Origin: Streptomyces sp. NBC_01214
GTDB lineage: Bacteria > Actinomycetota > Actinomycetes > Streptomycetales > Streptomycetaceae
NCBI RefSeq assembly: GCF_026340975.1
Contig: NZ_JAPEOS010000001.1
Location: 2,761,001-2,825,000, forward strand
Length of the DNA: 64,000 nt
Direction of reading: 5' to 3'
In this document: piece after piece, positions 45,646 to 55,102 of the stretch
How positions within the stretch are numbered: the stretch's first letter is position 1
Layout: the number at the start of each line of letters is the position of its first letter
The notes under the pieces: model-generated
What the model saw: the letters and a program-made list of their open reading frames with translations, nothing else
Databases searched by the model: none
What the model was told of the DNA's origin: nothing
Position numbers and translations under genes: made by a program

Positions 45646-46431
45646 ATGTCCAACGAAGAGATCGTCTGCCGCCGCCTGGTCGGCCGCACCGCCGTCATCA
45701 CCGGAGCCGGCAGCGGCATCGGCCTGGCCACCGCCCGCCGCCTGGCCTCCGAGGGCGCCAACGTCGTCTGCGCCGACATCGACGAGACCGCCGGCAAGGC
45801 CGCGGCCGAAGAGGTCGGCGGCACCTTCGTCAAGGTCGACGTCACCAGCCCCGAGGAGGTCGAGGCGCTCTTCAAGACGGCCTTCGACACCTACGGCTCC
45901 GTGGACATCGCCTTCAACAACGCGGGCATCTCGCCCCCGGACGACGACTCCATCCTGACCACCGGCCTGGAGGCCTGGAAGCGCGTCCAGGACGTCAACC
46001 TCACCTCCGTCTACCTCTGCTGCAAGGCCGCCCTGCCCTACATGCAGCGCCAGGGCCGCGGCTCCATCATCAACACCGCCTCCTTCGTCGCCATCATGGG
46101 CGCCGCCACCTCCCAGATCTCCTACACCGCCTCCAAGGGCGGGGTCCTGGCCATGTCCCGCGAGCTCGGCGTGCAGTTCGCCCGCGAGGGCATCCGCGTC
46201 AACGCCCTGTGCCCGGGGCCCGTGAACACCCCTCTGCTGCAGGAGCTGTTCGCCAAGGACCCCGAGCGCGCCGCCCGCCGCCTCGTCCACATCCCGCTGG
46301 GCCGCTTCGCCGAGCCCACCGAGATCGCCGCCGCCGTCGCCTTCCTCGCCAGTGACGACTCCTCCTTCATCAACGCCACCGACTTCCTCGTCGACGGCGG
46401 CATCTCCGGCGCGTACGTGACCCCGCTGTAG
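45646..46431 (+). CDS. Short-chain dehydrogenase/reductase (SDR)
   Basis: A 261-aa classical SDR with TGAGSGIG (20-26), NNAG (91-94), Ser146 and the YTASK motif (Tyr160, Lys164), and the C-terminal DFLVDGGIS. In this operon the simplest role is oxidation of the alcohol group of gamma-glutamylethanolamide to the aldehyde, before the aldehyde dehydrogenase acts. That is inference from order; the sequence alone shows only a nicotinamide-dependent oxidoreductase. The start is 5 bases after the ALDH stop, and a strong hairpin follows. Confidence 0.93.
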   Translation: MSNEEIVCRRLVGRTAVITGAGSGIGLATARRLASEGANVVCADIDETAGKAAAEEVGGTFVKVDVTSPEEVEALFKTAFDTYGSVDIAFNNAGISPPDDDSILTTGLEAWKRVQDVNLTSVYLCCKAALPYMQRQGRGSIINTASFVAIMGAATSQISYTASKGGVLAMSRELGVQFAREGIRVNALCPGPVNTPLLQELFAKDPERAARRLVHIPLGRFAEPTEIAAAVAFLASDDSSFINATDFLVDGGISGAYVTPL

Positions 46432-46484
46432 GTCGCACCGGCACTACGACCGCACCGCACCCCGGCCGGCTGGGCGCACCCTGG

Positions 46485-46514
46485 CCGGCCGGGCACCGCG
46501 AGGTGCCCGGCCGG
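46485..46514 (+). terminator. Terminator after the SDR gene
   Basis: CCGGCCGGGCACC (46485-46497) pairs with GGTGCCCGGCCGG (46502-46514), 13 bp with a GCGA tetraloop. Confidence 0.85.
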
Positions 46515-46548
46515 TCCCTCAGGGCTGTCCCGATCCCGAAGGAGCAGC

Positions 46549-47820
<1,272 letters not shown>

Positions 47821-47838
47821 AGGGGTACTGGAAGTGCA

Positions 47839-49041
47839 CTAGAGGAAGGTGCGCCCCTCACCCCGGTAGGTCGGCGCGCTGTCGGTGACCCGGTCGCCCT
47901 CGATCAGGTGCAGGGTGTCGAACCGCTCGCACAGCTCGCCCGCCTTCGCGTGCCGGAACCAGACCCGGTCGCCGATCAGCAGATCGTCGGCCGGGCTGCC
48001 CAGCAGCGGGGTCTGCACCTCGCCCGCGCCCTCCTGGGGGTCGTAGCGCAGCCCCTGGGGCAGGTACGGGACCGGAAGCCGGTCCGTCCCGGCCGCCCCG
48101 GAGGCCGGATAGCCGCCCCCGAGCACCGTCACCACGCCCACCCCGGGCCTGCGCACCACGGGCTGGGCGAACAGGGCCGCCGGACGCCCGCTGAACGACG
48201 TGTAGTTGTCGAACAGCCGCGGCATGTACAGGCCGGAACCGGCCGCTACCTCCGTCACCGCTTCCTCGGCAGCCGTCTGCTGCACGCTGCCGGTGCCGCC
48301 GCCGTTGACGAACTCCAGATCCGGTACGATGGCGCGCACGGCCCGCACCACCTCGGCCCGCCGCTCCGCCAGCTCCTTGCGGGCCGCGCCCTGCATCAGC
48401 CGGATGGTCCGGGACCGCAGCGGGCGACCCACCAGCGAGTCCCCGACCCCGGCGACGTGACCCTCGTACGCCATCAGCCCCACCACCCGGAACCCGGGGC
48501 GGGAGGCCACTGCCCGGGCCAGTCCGGCCAGTTGCGCAGGCTCGCGCAGCGGAGACCGGCGAGCCCCGACCCGTACCCGGCCGCCGAACAGCCGCAGGGA
48601 CGTGTCCAGCTCCAGACAGACCCGGATCTCCTCGGCGCCGCCGTCCCGGGCCGCGTCGATTAGGTCCAGCTGCGCCGGATCGTCCACCATCACCGTGACC
48701 GCGCCGGCCAGCTTGGCGTCGTTCGCCAGCTCGCCGAAACCAGCCCGGTCGGTGGAGGGATAGGCGAGGAGCACGTCCTCGAACCCGGACCGGGCCAGCC
48801 AGAGCGACTCTGCGAGGGTGTACGACATGATCCCGGCGAACCCGGGGCGGGCGAGGACCCGTTCCAGCAGCGCGCGGCACCGGACCGACTTGCTCGCCAC
48901 CCGGACCGGCTTGCCGGCGGCGCGGCGGACGAGATCGTCGGCGTTGGCGTCGAAGGCGTCGAGATCCACGATGGCCAGCGGCGCGTCCAGGTGCGCGGTC
49001 GCCCGGTCGTACCGGGCGCGGTCGGTGGCGGGGGAGTTCAT
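47839..49041 (-). CDS. Fold-type III PLP enzyme (alanine racemase N-terminal / D-threonine aldolase-like)
   Basis: A 400-aa protein with the alanine-racemase-type barrel (PLIVDLDAFDANADDL segment at the start) and D-threonine-aldolase-like C-terminal domain. Lys51 in RVASKSVRC is the predicted Schiff-base lysine, and LEFVNGGGTGSVQQTA binds the phosphate. It is annotated in relatives as amino acid deaminase/aldolase. Its substrate is probably a beta-hydroxy D-amino acid but is not certain. ATG 49041 has no ribosome-binding site. A 7-bp dyad lies 22 bases upstream. The upstream DNA is a long tandem-repeat region, so the promoter must lie close to the start. Confidence 0.85.
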   Translation of the reverse strand: MNSPATDRARYDRATAHLDAPLAIVDLDAFDANADDLVRRAAGKPVRVASKSVRCRALLERVLARPGFAGIMSYTLAESLWLARSGFEDVLLAYPSTDRAGFGELANDAKLAGAVTVMVDDPAQLDLIDAARDGGAEEIRVCLELDTSLRLFGGRVRVGARRSPLREPAQLAGLARAVASRPGFRVVGLMAYEGHVAGVGDSLVGRPLRSRTIRLMQGAARKELAERRAEVVRAVRAIVPDLEFVNGGGTGSVQQTAAEEAVTEVAAGSGLYMPRLFDNYTSFSGRPAALFAQPVVRRPGVGVVTVLGGGYPASGAAGTDRLPVPYLPQGLRYDPQEGAGEVQTPLLGSPADDLLIGDRVWFRHAKAGELCERFDTLHLIEGDRVTDSAPTYRGEGRTFL

Positions 49042-49062
49042 GGGCGGCAGCTTGCCAGAGGT

Positions 49063-49080
49063 CTCTACCGGTGGGTAGAG
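49063..49080. promoter_or_regulatory. Perfect 7-bp dyad upstream of the PLP-enzyme gene
   Basis: CTCTACC (49063-49069) and GGTAGAG (49074-49080) around a GGTG centre, 22 bases ahead of the ATG. It is a candidate operator. Confidence 0.45.
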
Positions 49081-49110
49081 GTTCCCCGCCCCGCCCTTTC
49101 CCCGTTTCCC

Positions 49111-49498
49111 GAGGCTCCGCCCCGGAGTTCCGCGCCTCAATCGCCGGCGCGGCTGGGGGTGGTGCGGCCGTCGGTCCGCGGGCCTCGAGGCCGGGGCTCC
49201 GCCCCGTACCCCGCGCCTCAATCGCCGGCGGGGCTGGATCGGGCCTCCGTTGCCCCGCGGCTCGAACGTCGGTGGGGCTGGGGGTGGTGCGGCCGTCGGT
49301 CCGCGCGCCTTGAGGACCGGGGCTCCGCCCCGTACCCCGCGCCTCAATCGCCGGCGGGGCTGGATCGGCAGCCTCCGTACCCCGCGCCTCGAAGGCTGGT
49401 GGGGCTGGGGGTGCTGCGGCTGTCGGTCCGTGGGTTTCGAGGTTGGGGCTCCGCCCCGTGCCCCGTGCTTCGATCGCCGGTGGGGTTGGATCGGCGGC
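49111..49498. repeat. About 126-bp tandem repeat region containing the GC-rich intergenic repeat
   Basis: The block GGGGCTCCGCCCCGTACCCC recurs at about 49193, 49319 and (diverged) 49445, so the period is about 126 bp over three copies. Each unit carries a full GC-rich element plus a degenerate half copy, joined by GGTGCGGCCGTCGGTCCG. An incomplete copy precedes them at 49111. The 553 bases from 49042 to 49594 hold no gene that I support; frames that read through the repeats have no start with a ribosome-binding site. Confidence 0.85.
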
Positions 49499-49594
49499 CG
49501 GGCCGGATTGGGGTGGTACCGGCAAGCACCGCGTGCTGGCGACGCCGTAGAGTACGGGCAGGCAGCCGTACGGAACGGGGGGCGGAGCCGCCGG

Positions 49595-50425
49595 ATGACC
49601 ACGACGACACCGCGGACCGCACTCGTGGGCGAGCCCGAACCGACCGCGCAGCCCGCCCCCGCGAACCCGCGCCGCCACCCCGCACGGGTCGTCGCCGCCA
49701 CGCTCTGCGTCCTCCTCGGCAGCGGCCTCGTCGGCGGGGCCGCCTTCACCACCTGGGCCGAACACCGTGCCGCGGCCCGCCCCCTCCCCGCCGACGCCGC
49801 CTATCGCAAGGCCGGTTCGCTGTGGCGGGCCGCCCCGGTCGACAGCCTGCTCCCGCCCGTCCTGAACGGCCCCTCCGCAGGTCCCGGCGGCGCCGACCGC
49901 ACCTGGACCCGGATCGCGCTCGCCCCCGACGCCGACTGCCCGGCCGCCCTCGCCGCCGACTGGCAGGCCGTACTGGCCGCCACCGGCTGCACCCGCGTGC
50001 TGCGCGCCACCTACACCGACGCCACCCGCAGCTCCCTGATCACCGTCGGCATGGTCTTCACCCCCGCCGACGCCCCCGCGATGACCGCCCTCAAGGGCCG
50101 GATCCCCGCACCGCCCGCTTACGGGTTCACCGACGCGCAGCGCGCCGCCTGGGCCACCTCCGTACTCACCGAGGCACCCGTCGTCGTCTACACCGTCTCC
50201 GCCTTCGCCGACGGCCGCCCCCTGGACGCGCCCCGCCCCGCCGAGGAGCTGATGAAGAAGGACGCCACGGGAGCCGCCGCCCAAGCCGGCCTCGGCCACG
50301 AGGCCCGGGCGCTCGCCGACCGCGTGGGCCACGGCCTCGCCTTCCTCGCCGCACCACCCGCACCGTCCGCCACGCCCGCACCGTCCGCCACGCCCGCACC
50401 GACCACCCCGGAGCCCACCCGATGA
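49595..50425 (+). CDS. Single-pass membrane protein upstream of a mycosin-like protease
   Basis: A 276-aa protein with a short cytoplasmic N-terminus, one hydrophobic segment (about residues 31-52), and an external domain of about 200 residues. The domain contains two cysteines (Cys109 and about Cys126) that could pair. The C-terminus has a Pro/Ala/Ser/Thr-rich linker with a tandem PAPSAT repeat. I do not recognise a domain. ATG 49595 follows GGAGCC at 6 bases. Its stop overlaps the start of the subtilase gene as ATGA, so the two are translated together and their products probably work together at the cell surface. Confidence 0.75.
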   Translation: MTTTTPRTALVGEPEPTAQPAPANPRRHPARVVAATLCVLLGSGLVGGAAFTTWAEHRAAARPLPADAAYRKAGSLWRAAPVDSLLPPVLNGPSAGPGGADRTWTRIALAPDADCPAALAADWQAVLAATGCTRVLRATYTDATRSSLITVGMVFTPADAPAMTALKGRIPAPPAYGFTDAQRAAWATSVLTEAPVVVYTVSAFADGRPLDAPRPAEELMKKDATGAAAQAGLGHEARALADRVGHGLAFLAAPPAPSATPAPSATPAPTTPEPTR

Positions 50426-51627
50426 TCCGCCGGGCCTCCGGGCAGGCGGCCGCCGCCCTGCTCGCCGCGACCCTCCTCGTGTCCGCCACCGCGGCCCCCG
50501 CCGCCGCCGACAACATCCGCGACCGCCAGTGGGGCCTGTTGGCCCTGCGCGCCGAGGAGGCCTGGGGCACCACCCGGGGCTCCGGGGTCACCGTCGCCGT
50601 CCTCGACACCGGCGTCGACGAATCCCATCCCGACCTCTCCGGCCAGGTCCTCGCCGGCACCGACCTCATCGGCATGGGGGCCGGCCCCGGCGACCGCGCC
50701 TGGGCCCGCCACGGAACCGCCATGGCGAGCATCATCGCCGGGCACGGCCACGGCCCCAGCCGCGGCCAGGGCGTCCTCGGCATGGCCCCGCAGGCACGGA
50801 TCCTGCCCGTCCGGGTGATCCTCGAAGAGGGCGACCCGGGCCGCTCCCAGGCCCGCGACAGCAAGGGCGGGGCCCTCGCCGAGGGCATCCGCTGGGCCGC
50901 GGACCACGGCGCCGACGTGATCAACCTGTCCCTCGGCGACGACAGCGACTCCGCCCACCACGAGGCGGGGGAGGACGAGGCCGTCCAGTACGCCCTCGCC
51001 AAGGGCGTGGTCGTCGTGGCCTCCGCGGGCAACGGCGGCGAGGCGGGCGACCGCGTCTCCTACCCGGCCGCCTATCCGGGGGTCATCGCCGTCACCGCCG
51101 TCGACCGGCGCGGTAGGAAGGCCAAGTTCTCCACCCGCAACTGGTACGCCACCGTCAGCGCCCCCGGTGTCGACGTCGTCATCGCCGACCCCGACCGCTC
51201 GTACTACGAGGGCTGGGGCACCAGCGCCGCGGCGGCCTTCGTCTCCGGCGCCGTGGCCCTCGTCCTGGCCGCGCACCCCGACCTGACCCCGGCCCAGGTG
51301 AAGAAGCTGCTGGAGGACACCGCCTCCGACTCCCCGGACGGCGGCCGCGACGACGCCCGCGGTCACGGGCTGGTCGATCCCGTCGCCGCCCTCCAGGCCG
51401 CCGAAGGGATGCGCCCGGAGGCTCCGGCACCGGCGCCCGCCGCGGCCGGCAGCACGTACTTCGGCCCCGGCCCCGAACCGGTCCGCCCGCCCGAGCGGGG
51501 CGCCCGGCTGGGAGCCCCGGCGGCAGCGGTCGCGGGAACGGTGCTGCTGGTCCTGGCCGCCGTACTCGCGCGGCGCCCGCGCCGGGGCACCCGGGGCCGT
51601 GGCCAGGACCCGTACGCGGCACAGTAG
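50422..51627 (+). CDS. Mycosin-like S8 serine protease with C-terminal membrane anchor
   Basis: A 401-aa subtilase with signal peptide (cleavage near APAAA-DN, residue 29), a catalytic triad Asp62 (DTG), His97 (HGT) and Ser268 (GTSAA), and Asn204 in SAGN for the oxyanion hole. A C-terminal Pro-rich linker and one membrane helix (about 370-388) with a basic tail anchor it. This layout is that of mycosins (MycP), the proteases of type VII secretion. No EccB/C/D/E or WXG100 genes are in the window. The gene overlaps its partner by four bases. Its substrates are unknown. Confidence 0.9.
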   Translation: MIRRASGQAAAALLAATLLVSATAAPAAADNIRDRQWGLLALRAEEAWGTTRGSGVTVAVLDTGVDESHPDLSGQVLAGTDLIGMGAGPGDRAWARHGTAMASIIAGHGHGPSRGQGVLGMAPQARILPVRVILEEGDPGRSQARDSKGGALAEGIRWAADHGADVINLSLGDDSDSAHHEAGEDEAVQYALAKGVVVVASAGNGGEAGDRVSYPAAYPGVIAVTAVDRRGRKAKFSTRNWYATVSAPGVDVVIADPDRSYYEGWGTSAAAAFVSGAVALVLAAHPDLTPAQVKKLLEDTASDSPDGGRDDARGHGLVDPVAALQAAEGMRPEAPAPAPAAAGSTYFGPGPEPVRPPERGARLGAPAAAVAGTVLLVLAAVLARRPRRGTRGRGQDPYAAQ

Positions 51628-51639
51628 GGTCGGGTAACT

Positions 51640-52389
51640 GTGGCGAACATGGCGAACAAGAACATTCCCGACCCGGGTTTCTCCGACGACGACGGCTCCG
51701 CCGATCCCCGGCTGACCGCGGCCCTGGCCGCCTGGTCCGAGGACCGGGCGAAGGAGCCGGAGGTGCTGGCCGCGCTCAAGGGCGCCCGCCTGCTGGTCCC
51801 GGTGGTCGCCGTCCTCGGCGAGGTGGAGACCGACCCGGAGACGGGCCTGAAGCGCGAGAAGACCAGCGACATGGCCGTCCCGACCCTGCGGGCGGGCGAC
51901 CGGCGGGCGCTGCCCGCCTTCACCTCCATCGCCTCGCTCGCCCTGTGGGACCCTGCGGCCCGGCCGGTCGCCGTCCCGCTGCACCAGGCGCTGGCCGCCG
52001 CCGCGCACGAGAAGGCCGACACCGTGGTCCTGGACCTCGCCGGCCCCGTCACCTACCAGCTCACCGGCTCCGCGCTGCTCGCCCTCGCCGAGGGTCGCAC
52101 CGACGCGGGCCCGCTGGCCGACCCCGCCGTACGGGAGGCCGTACGGGCCGCCGTGTCCGCGGAGCCCGCCGTCCTGCGCGCCCACCTCGGCCCGGGCGGC
52201 GCCGACTCCGACGGCACCCTGGCGATCGTGCTGGCCGGGGGCGCGCAGGCGTCCGCGGCGGCCCGGCGCGTCGCCGAGGCGCTGGCGACGGACACCACCC
52301 TGCGGGCCCGGCTGGTCCGCGGACTGGACCTGGCCCTGCTCCCGGTGGACGCGCCGGCCCCGCCCGGCGAGCCCCTGTTCACCCGCTGA
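51640..52389 (+). CDS. SseB-family protein
   Basis: A 249-aa protein with an SseB N-terminal-type domain over the first half (DPRLTAALAAWSEDRAKEPE and LLVPVVAVLGEVETDPETGL), and a second alpha-rich domain. SseB-like proteins are of unknown biochemical role outside enteric type III secretion; in Streptomyces such genes are common near the translation cluster and of unknown function. GTG 51640 has no ribosome-binding site, and TAGGGT lies nine bases ahead, so it may be leaderless. GTG 51640 directly follows the protease gene, 12 bases away. ATG 51649 is an alternative. Confidence 0.8.
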   Translation: MANMANKNIPDPGFSDDDGSADPRLTAALAAWSEDRAKEPEVLAALKGARLLVPVVAVLGEVETDPETGLKREKTSDMAVPTLRAGDRRALPAFTSIASLALWDPAARPVAVPLHQALAAAAHEKADTVVLDLAGPVTYQLTGSALLALAEGRTDAGPLADPAVREAVRAAVSAEPAVLRAHLGPGGADSDGTLAIVLAGGAQASAAARRVAEALATDTTLRARLVRGLDLALLPVDAPAPPGEPLFTR

Positions 52390-52403
52390 CCGCGAGGAGT
52401 CCC

Positions 52404-52745
52404 GTGAGCGATCTGCTGGCCCGGGTGCGCCTGGCCGTCCCCGAGAACCGGACGCACCTCGGCGTGCAGGAGACCATGGCGGCCGACTACCACTTCGTGG
52501 AGGCGGTGACCTTCGCGGACCCGGACGAGCTGCTCGCCGTGCTCCGCCAGGTGATCGCCGAGAACTGGATGGGTCTGCCGCCCTGGGCGCGCAACCTCGC
52601 CTACCGCTTGGCCTGCCTGCACCGCCCGGACGACGCGGAGCTGCTGCGCGAGGCCGCCCACGACCTCCTCGCCTTCGGCCCCGACTGGGACGAGGACGCC
52701 GAGGAGCTGCTGCGCCGGGCCGACCTGCTCGACCCGCGGCCCTGA
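52404..52745 (+). CDS. Small hypothetical protein
   Basis: A 113-aa mostly helical protein (VSDLLARVRLAVPENRTHLG at the start) with no membrane segment. I do not recognise its family. GTG 52404 has a clear GAGGAG at 52394-52399 and it lies 14 bases after the SseB-family gene, so they probably form one operon. Acidic Asp/Glu clusters at the C-terminus. A strong hairpin follows the gene. Confidence 0.75.
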   Translation: MSDLLARVRLAVPENRTHLGVQETMAADYHFVEAVTFADPDELLAVLRQVIAENWMGLPPWARNLAYRLACLHRPDDAELLREAAHDLLAFGPDWDEDAEELLRRADLLDPRP

Positions 52746-52779
52746 CCGCACGGGGCCGCGCGGCCCCCCGACGCGACGA

Positions 52780-52812
52780 CGGCCGGTGCACCCCCGCGGG
52801 GTGCACCGGCCG
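52780..52812. terminator. Terminator between the SseB operon and DUF1844 gene
   Basis: A perfect 15-bp stem (52780-52794 with 52798-52812) with a CGC loop, placed between two convergent genes. Confidence 0.85.
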
Positions 52813-52838
52813 CCGCCGTGCGTCGGTGCGGTACGGGC

Positions 52839-53216
52839 TCAGCCGAAGACGGGACCCGTGAACTTCTCGCCCGGCCCCTGACCCGGCTCGTCCGGCACGA
52901 TCGAGGCCTCGCGGAAGGCCAGCTGGAGCGACTTCAGGCCGTCGCGCAGCGGGGCGGCGTGGAAGGAGCTGATCTCGGTGGCGCTCGCGGTGACCAGGCC
53001 GGCCAGGGCCGTGATCAGCTTGCGGGCCTCGTCGAGGTCCTTGTGCTCGGAGTCGGGCTTGTCCAGGCCCAGGTTGACCGCCGCGGCGCTCAGCAGGTGC
53101 ACGGCCACCGTGGTGATCACCTCGACGGCGGGCACGTCCGCGATGTCGCGGGTCATGGTGTCGTAGTCGGGGGCGCCGTCGGCAGCGGGTTCGGTGGGGG
53201 GTGTCGCGTCAGTCAT
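52839..53216 (-). CDS. DUF1844-family protein
   Basis: A 125-aa protein with an acidic tail and a helical core (VEVITTVAVHLLSAAAVNLG) of the DUF1844 type, commonly found next to infC in actinobacteria. No biochemical role is known to me. ATG 53216 has no ribosome-binding site; on the minus strand TATCGT (53229-53224) lies seven bases ahead of the start. It is divergent from infC, whose leader begins in the same short region. Confidence 0.85.
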   Translation of the reverse strand: MTDATPPTEPAADGAPDYDTMTRDIADVPAVEVITTVAVHLLSAAAVNLGLDKPDSEHKDLDEARKLITALAGLVTASATEISSFHAAPLRDGLKSLQLAFREASIVPDEPGQGPGEKFTGPVFG

Positions 53217-53259
53217 GCGCCCCACGATATGCCGTGCGGCGGGCTTGCGGCACGGGTGC

Positions 53260-53565
53260 TAGTATGTACTTCGACCGGCCGGACACTTATGTGCCCGGCC
53301 CACAAGTGGAGGCTCCGTTCTCCCACCTGACTGCCCTCCGGGGCGGCGGGTCACCGGTCAGGCGGCATCCATCGTTCCGTACGGACGATGGAAAGCTGCC
53401 CGAGTTTGCGCCCCGCGGTTCGCACGCGGCGGTGCTCCGGTTGTTTTGGAGCCCCTGCCTGTGCCCGGCGGGGCTTTTTTCATTCTCCCGCTGCGGTCGG
53501 TCTGACGGAAATACACGTCAGCGGCTGTCTGCCAGGCAGCCGTGTGGTGCTACCGAGGAGGATCC
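53260..53565 (+). promoter_or_regulatory. infC leader with competing hairpins (transcription attenuator)
   Basis: A -10-like TAGTAT (53260-53265) starts a leader of about 300 bases. Near its end AGCCCC (53450-53455) pairs with GGGGCT (53470-53475), followed by T6 (53475-53480), a classic intrinsic terminator that is rare in Streptomyces. GCTCC (53434-53438) can instead pair with GGAGC (53448-53452), which overlaps the left terminator arm; the two are mutually exclusive. The infC Shine-Dalgarno site is 75 bases downstream. Confidence 0.6.
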
Positions 53566-54276
53566 ATCAGCACCGAGCCCCGCATCAACGACCGGATTCG
53601 CGTTCCCGAGGTACGGCTTGTCGGTCCCAGCGGCGAGCAGGTCGGCATCGTGCCGCTTGCCAAGGCGCTTGAGCTCGCGCAGGAGTACGACCTCGACCTG
53701 GTCGAGGTCGCGGCGTCCGCACGCCCGCCGGTCTGCAAGCTCATGGACTACGGCAAGTTCAAGTACGAGTCGGCCATGAAGGCCCGTGAGGCGCGCAAGA
53801 ACCAGGCGCACACGGTCATCAAGGAAATGAAGCTCCGGCCGAAGATCGACCCGCACGACTATGACACCAAGAAGGGTCACGTCGTTCGGTTCCTCAAGCA
53901 GGGCGACAAGGTCAAGATCACGATCATGTTCCGTGGTCGCGAGCAGTCCCGGCCGGAACTCGGCTACCGACTGCTGCAGCGTCTCGCTTCGGACGTCGAG
54001 GACCTCGGGTTCATCGAGTCGAACCCGAAGCAGGACGGCCGAAACATGATCATGGTCCTCGGTCCGCACAAGAAGAAGACCGAGGCGATGGCCGAAGCCC
54101 GCGAGGCGCAGGCCGCCCGCAAGGCGGAGCGCCAGGGTGTCGCCCACACCGAAGGCGAGGCTCCTTCCGAGGACGCCGCCGTCGAGGTCGATGACACCAC
54201 CGAGGTCGCCTCCGCCGAGGCCACCGACGCCGCTGCCGAAGAGGCTCCGGCCGACGAGGCGAACGCCGAGGCCTGA
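53566..54276 (+). CDS. infC: Translation initiation factor IF-3 (ATC start codon)
   Basis: A 236-aa IF-3. The N-domain ([20 protein letters not shown], then [20 protein letters not shown]), the linker rich in Lys/Arg, and the C-domain ([20 protein letters not shown]) are complete. The C-terminal 55 residues are a streptomycete acidic Ala/Glu/Asp tail not needed for the core function. The start is taken as ATC 53566 since GAGGAGGAT at 53555-53563 sits at the right spacing and no ATG, GTG or TTG lies between this site and the conserved start. A non-canonical start is the known basis of IF-3 autoregulation (AUU in E. coli). The operon continues as infC-rpmI-rplT. Confidence 0.95.
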   Translation: MSTEPRINDRIRVPEVRLVGPSGEQVGIVPLAKALELAQEYDLDLVEVAASARPPVCKLMDYGKFKYESAMKAREARKNQAHTVIKEMKLRPKIDPHDYDTKKGHVVRFLKQGDKVKITIMFRGREQSRPELGYRLLQRLASDVEDLGFIESNPKQDGRNMIMVLGPHKKKTEAMAEAREAQAARKAERQGVAHTEGEAPSEDAAVEVDDTTEVASAEATDAAAEEAPADEANAEA

Positions 54277-54314
54277 TTCCAGGACGCCCGTCCCGGATCA
54301 CCCGACACAACTGA

Positions 54315-54354
54315 CGCTCCCGTAAGCCGGTCCCGTACCGGACCGGTGGGAGCG
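54315..54354 (+). promoter_or_regulatory. Nested stem structure between infC and rpmI
   Basis: CGCTCCC (54315-54321) pairs with GGGAGCG (54348-54354), with an inner CCGGTCC/GGACCGG stem (54327-54333 with 54340-54346). It ends six bases before the rpmI ribosome-binding site region, so it may be a ribosomal-protein control site or a partial terminator. Confidence 0.45.
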
Positions 54355-54379
54355 CCACCGACGAGGAGATAACGGCGCC

Positions 54380-54574
54380 ATGCCGAAGAACAAGACGCAC
54401 AGCGGTACCAAGAAGCGCTTCAAGGTCACCGGCTCCGGCAAGGTGCTCCGCGAGCGCGCCGGCAAGCGCCACCTGCTCGAGCACAAGTCGTCCCGTGTCA
54501 CCCGCCGCCTCACCGGCACCGCGGAGATGGCCCCCGGCGACGCCGCGAAGATCAAGAAGCTTCTCGGCATCTGA
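54380..54574 (+). CDS. rpmI: 50S ribosomal protein L35
   Basis: A 64-aa basic protein with the L35 core [20 protein letters not shown] and the [19 protein letters not shown] block ([20 protein letters not shown]). It is a late component of the large subunit. ATG 54380 has GAGGAG upstream at 54363-54368. It lies in the conserved order infC-rpmI-rplT. Hairpins on both sides (54315-54354 and 54580-54601) suggest internal control. Confidence 0.97.
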   Translation: MPKNKTHSGTKKRFKVTGSGKVLRERAGKRHLLEHKSSRVTRRLTGTAEMAPGDAAKIKKLLGI

Positions 54575-54579
54575 CGTCT

Positions 54580-54601
54580 CCGCTCCCCCCGTAGGGAGCG
54601 G
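54580..54601 (+). terminator. Hairpin between rpmI and rplT
   Basis: CCGCTCCC (54580-54587) with GGGAGCGG (54594-54601), 8 bp with a six-base loop. It is probably not a complete terminator because rplT is expected to be co-transcribed. Confidence 0.5.
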
Positions 54602-54679
54602 ACGCACGTCGAGACCGGGACCCCATCGAATTTCGGGCCGTGTGAAGACACCCACGGCCCCGCTACAAGGAGTTAAAAA

Positions 54680-55066
54680 GTGGCACGCGTCAAGCGGGCA
54701 GTAAACGCCCACAAGAAGCGCCGGGCGATCCTCGAGGCGGCCTCCGGCTACCGCGGTCAGCGTTCGCGCCTGTACCGCAAGGCCAAGGAGCAGGTCACCC
54801 ACTCGCTGGTCTACAACTTCAACGACCGCAAGAAGCGCAAGGGCGACTTCCGTCAGCTGTGGATCCAGCGCATCAACGCCGCTGCCCGCCAGAACGGCAT
54901 GACGTACAACCGCCTCATCCAGGGTCTGAAGGCCGCCAACATCGAGGTGGACCGCAAGATCCTCGCGGAGCTGGCCGTCAACGACGCCAACGCGTTCGCC
55001 GCGCTCGTCGAGGTCGCGCAGAAGGCGCTTCCGGCCGACGTCAACGCCCCCAAGGCCGCTGCCTAA
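54680..55066 (+). CDS. rplT: 50S ribosomal protein L20
   Basis: A 128-aa RNA-binding ribosomal protein. The N-terminal [20 protein letters not shown] and the basic helices with [21 protein letters not shown] are invariant in L20, which starts 50S assembly. GTG 54680 follows AAGGAG at 54666-54671. It is the last gene of the infC operon, closed by a strong hairpin. Confidence 0.97.
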   Translation: MARVKRAVNAHKKRRAILEAASGYRGQRSRLYRKAKEQVTHSLVYNFNDRKKRKGDFRQLWIQRINAAARQNGMTYNRLIQGLKAANIEVDRKILAELAVNDANAFAALVEVAQKALPADVNAPKAAA

Positions 55067-55102
55067 GGGCTAGCCGGCCCAGCTCACCCAGGGCCGGCCC
55101 CC

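Noticed and set aside
49111..49498. Possible CRISPR array
   Set aside because: Units are 126 bp with no short repeat/unique spacer alternation, and no cas gene is present; it is a tandem duplication of a dispersed element.
53201..53779. Leader peptide or gene of 192 aa across the infC leader
   Set aside because: It runs through the terminator-like hairpin and into infC in another frame, with no ribosome-binding site or homology.
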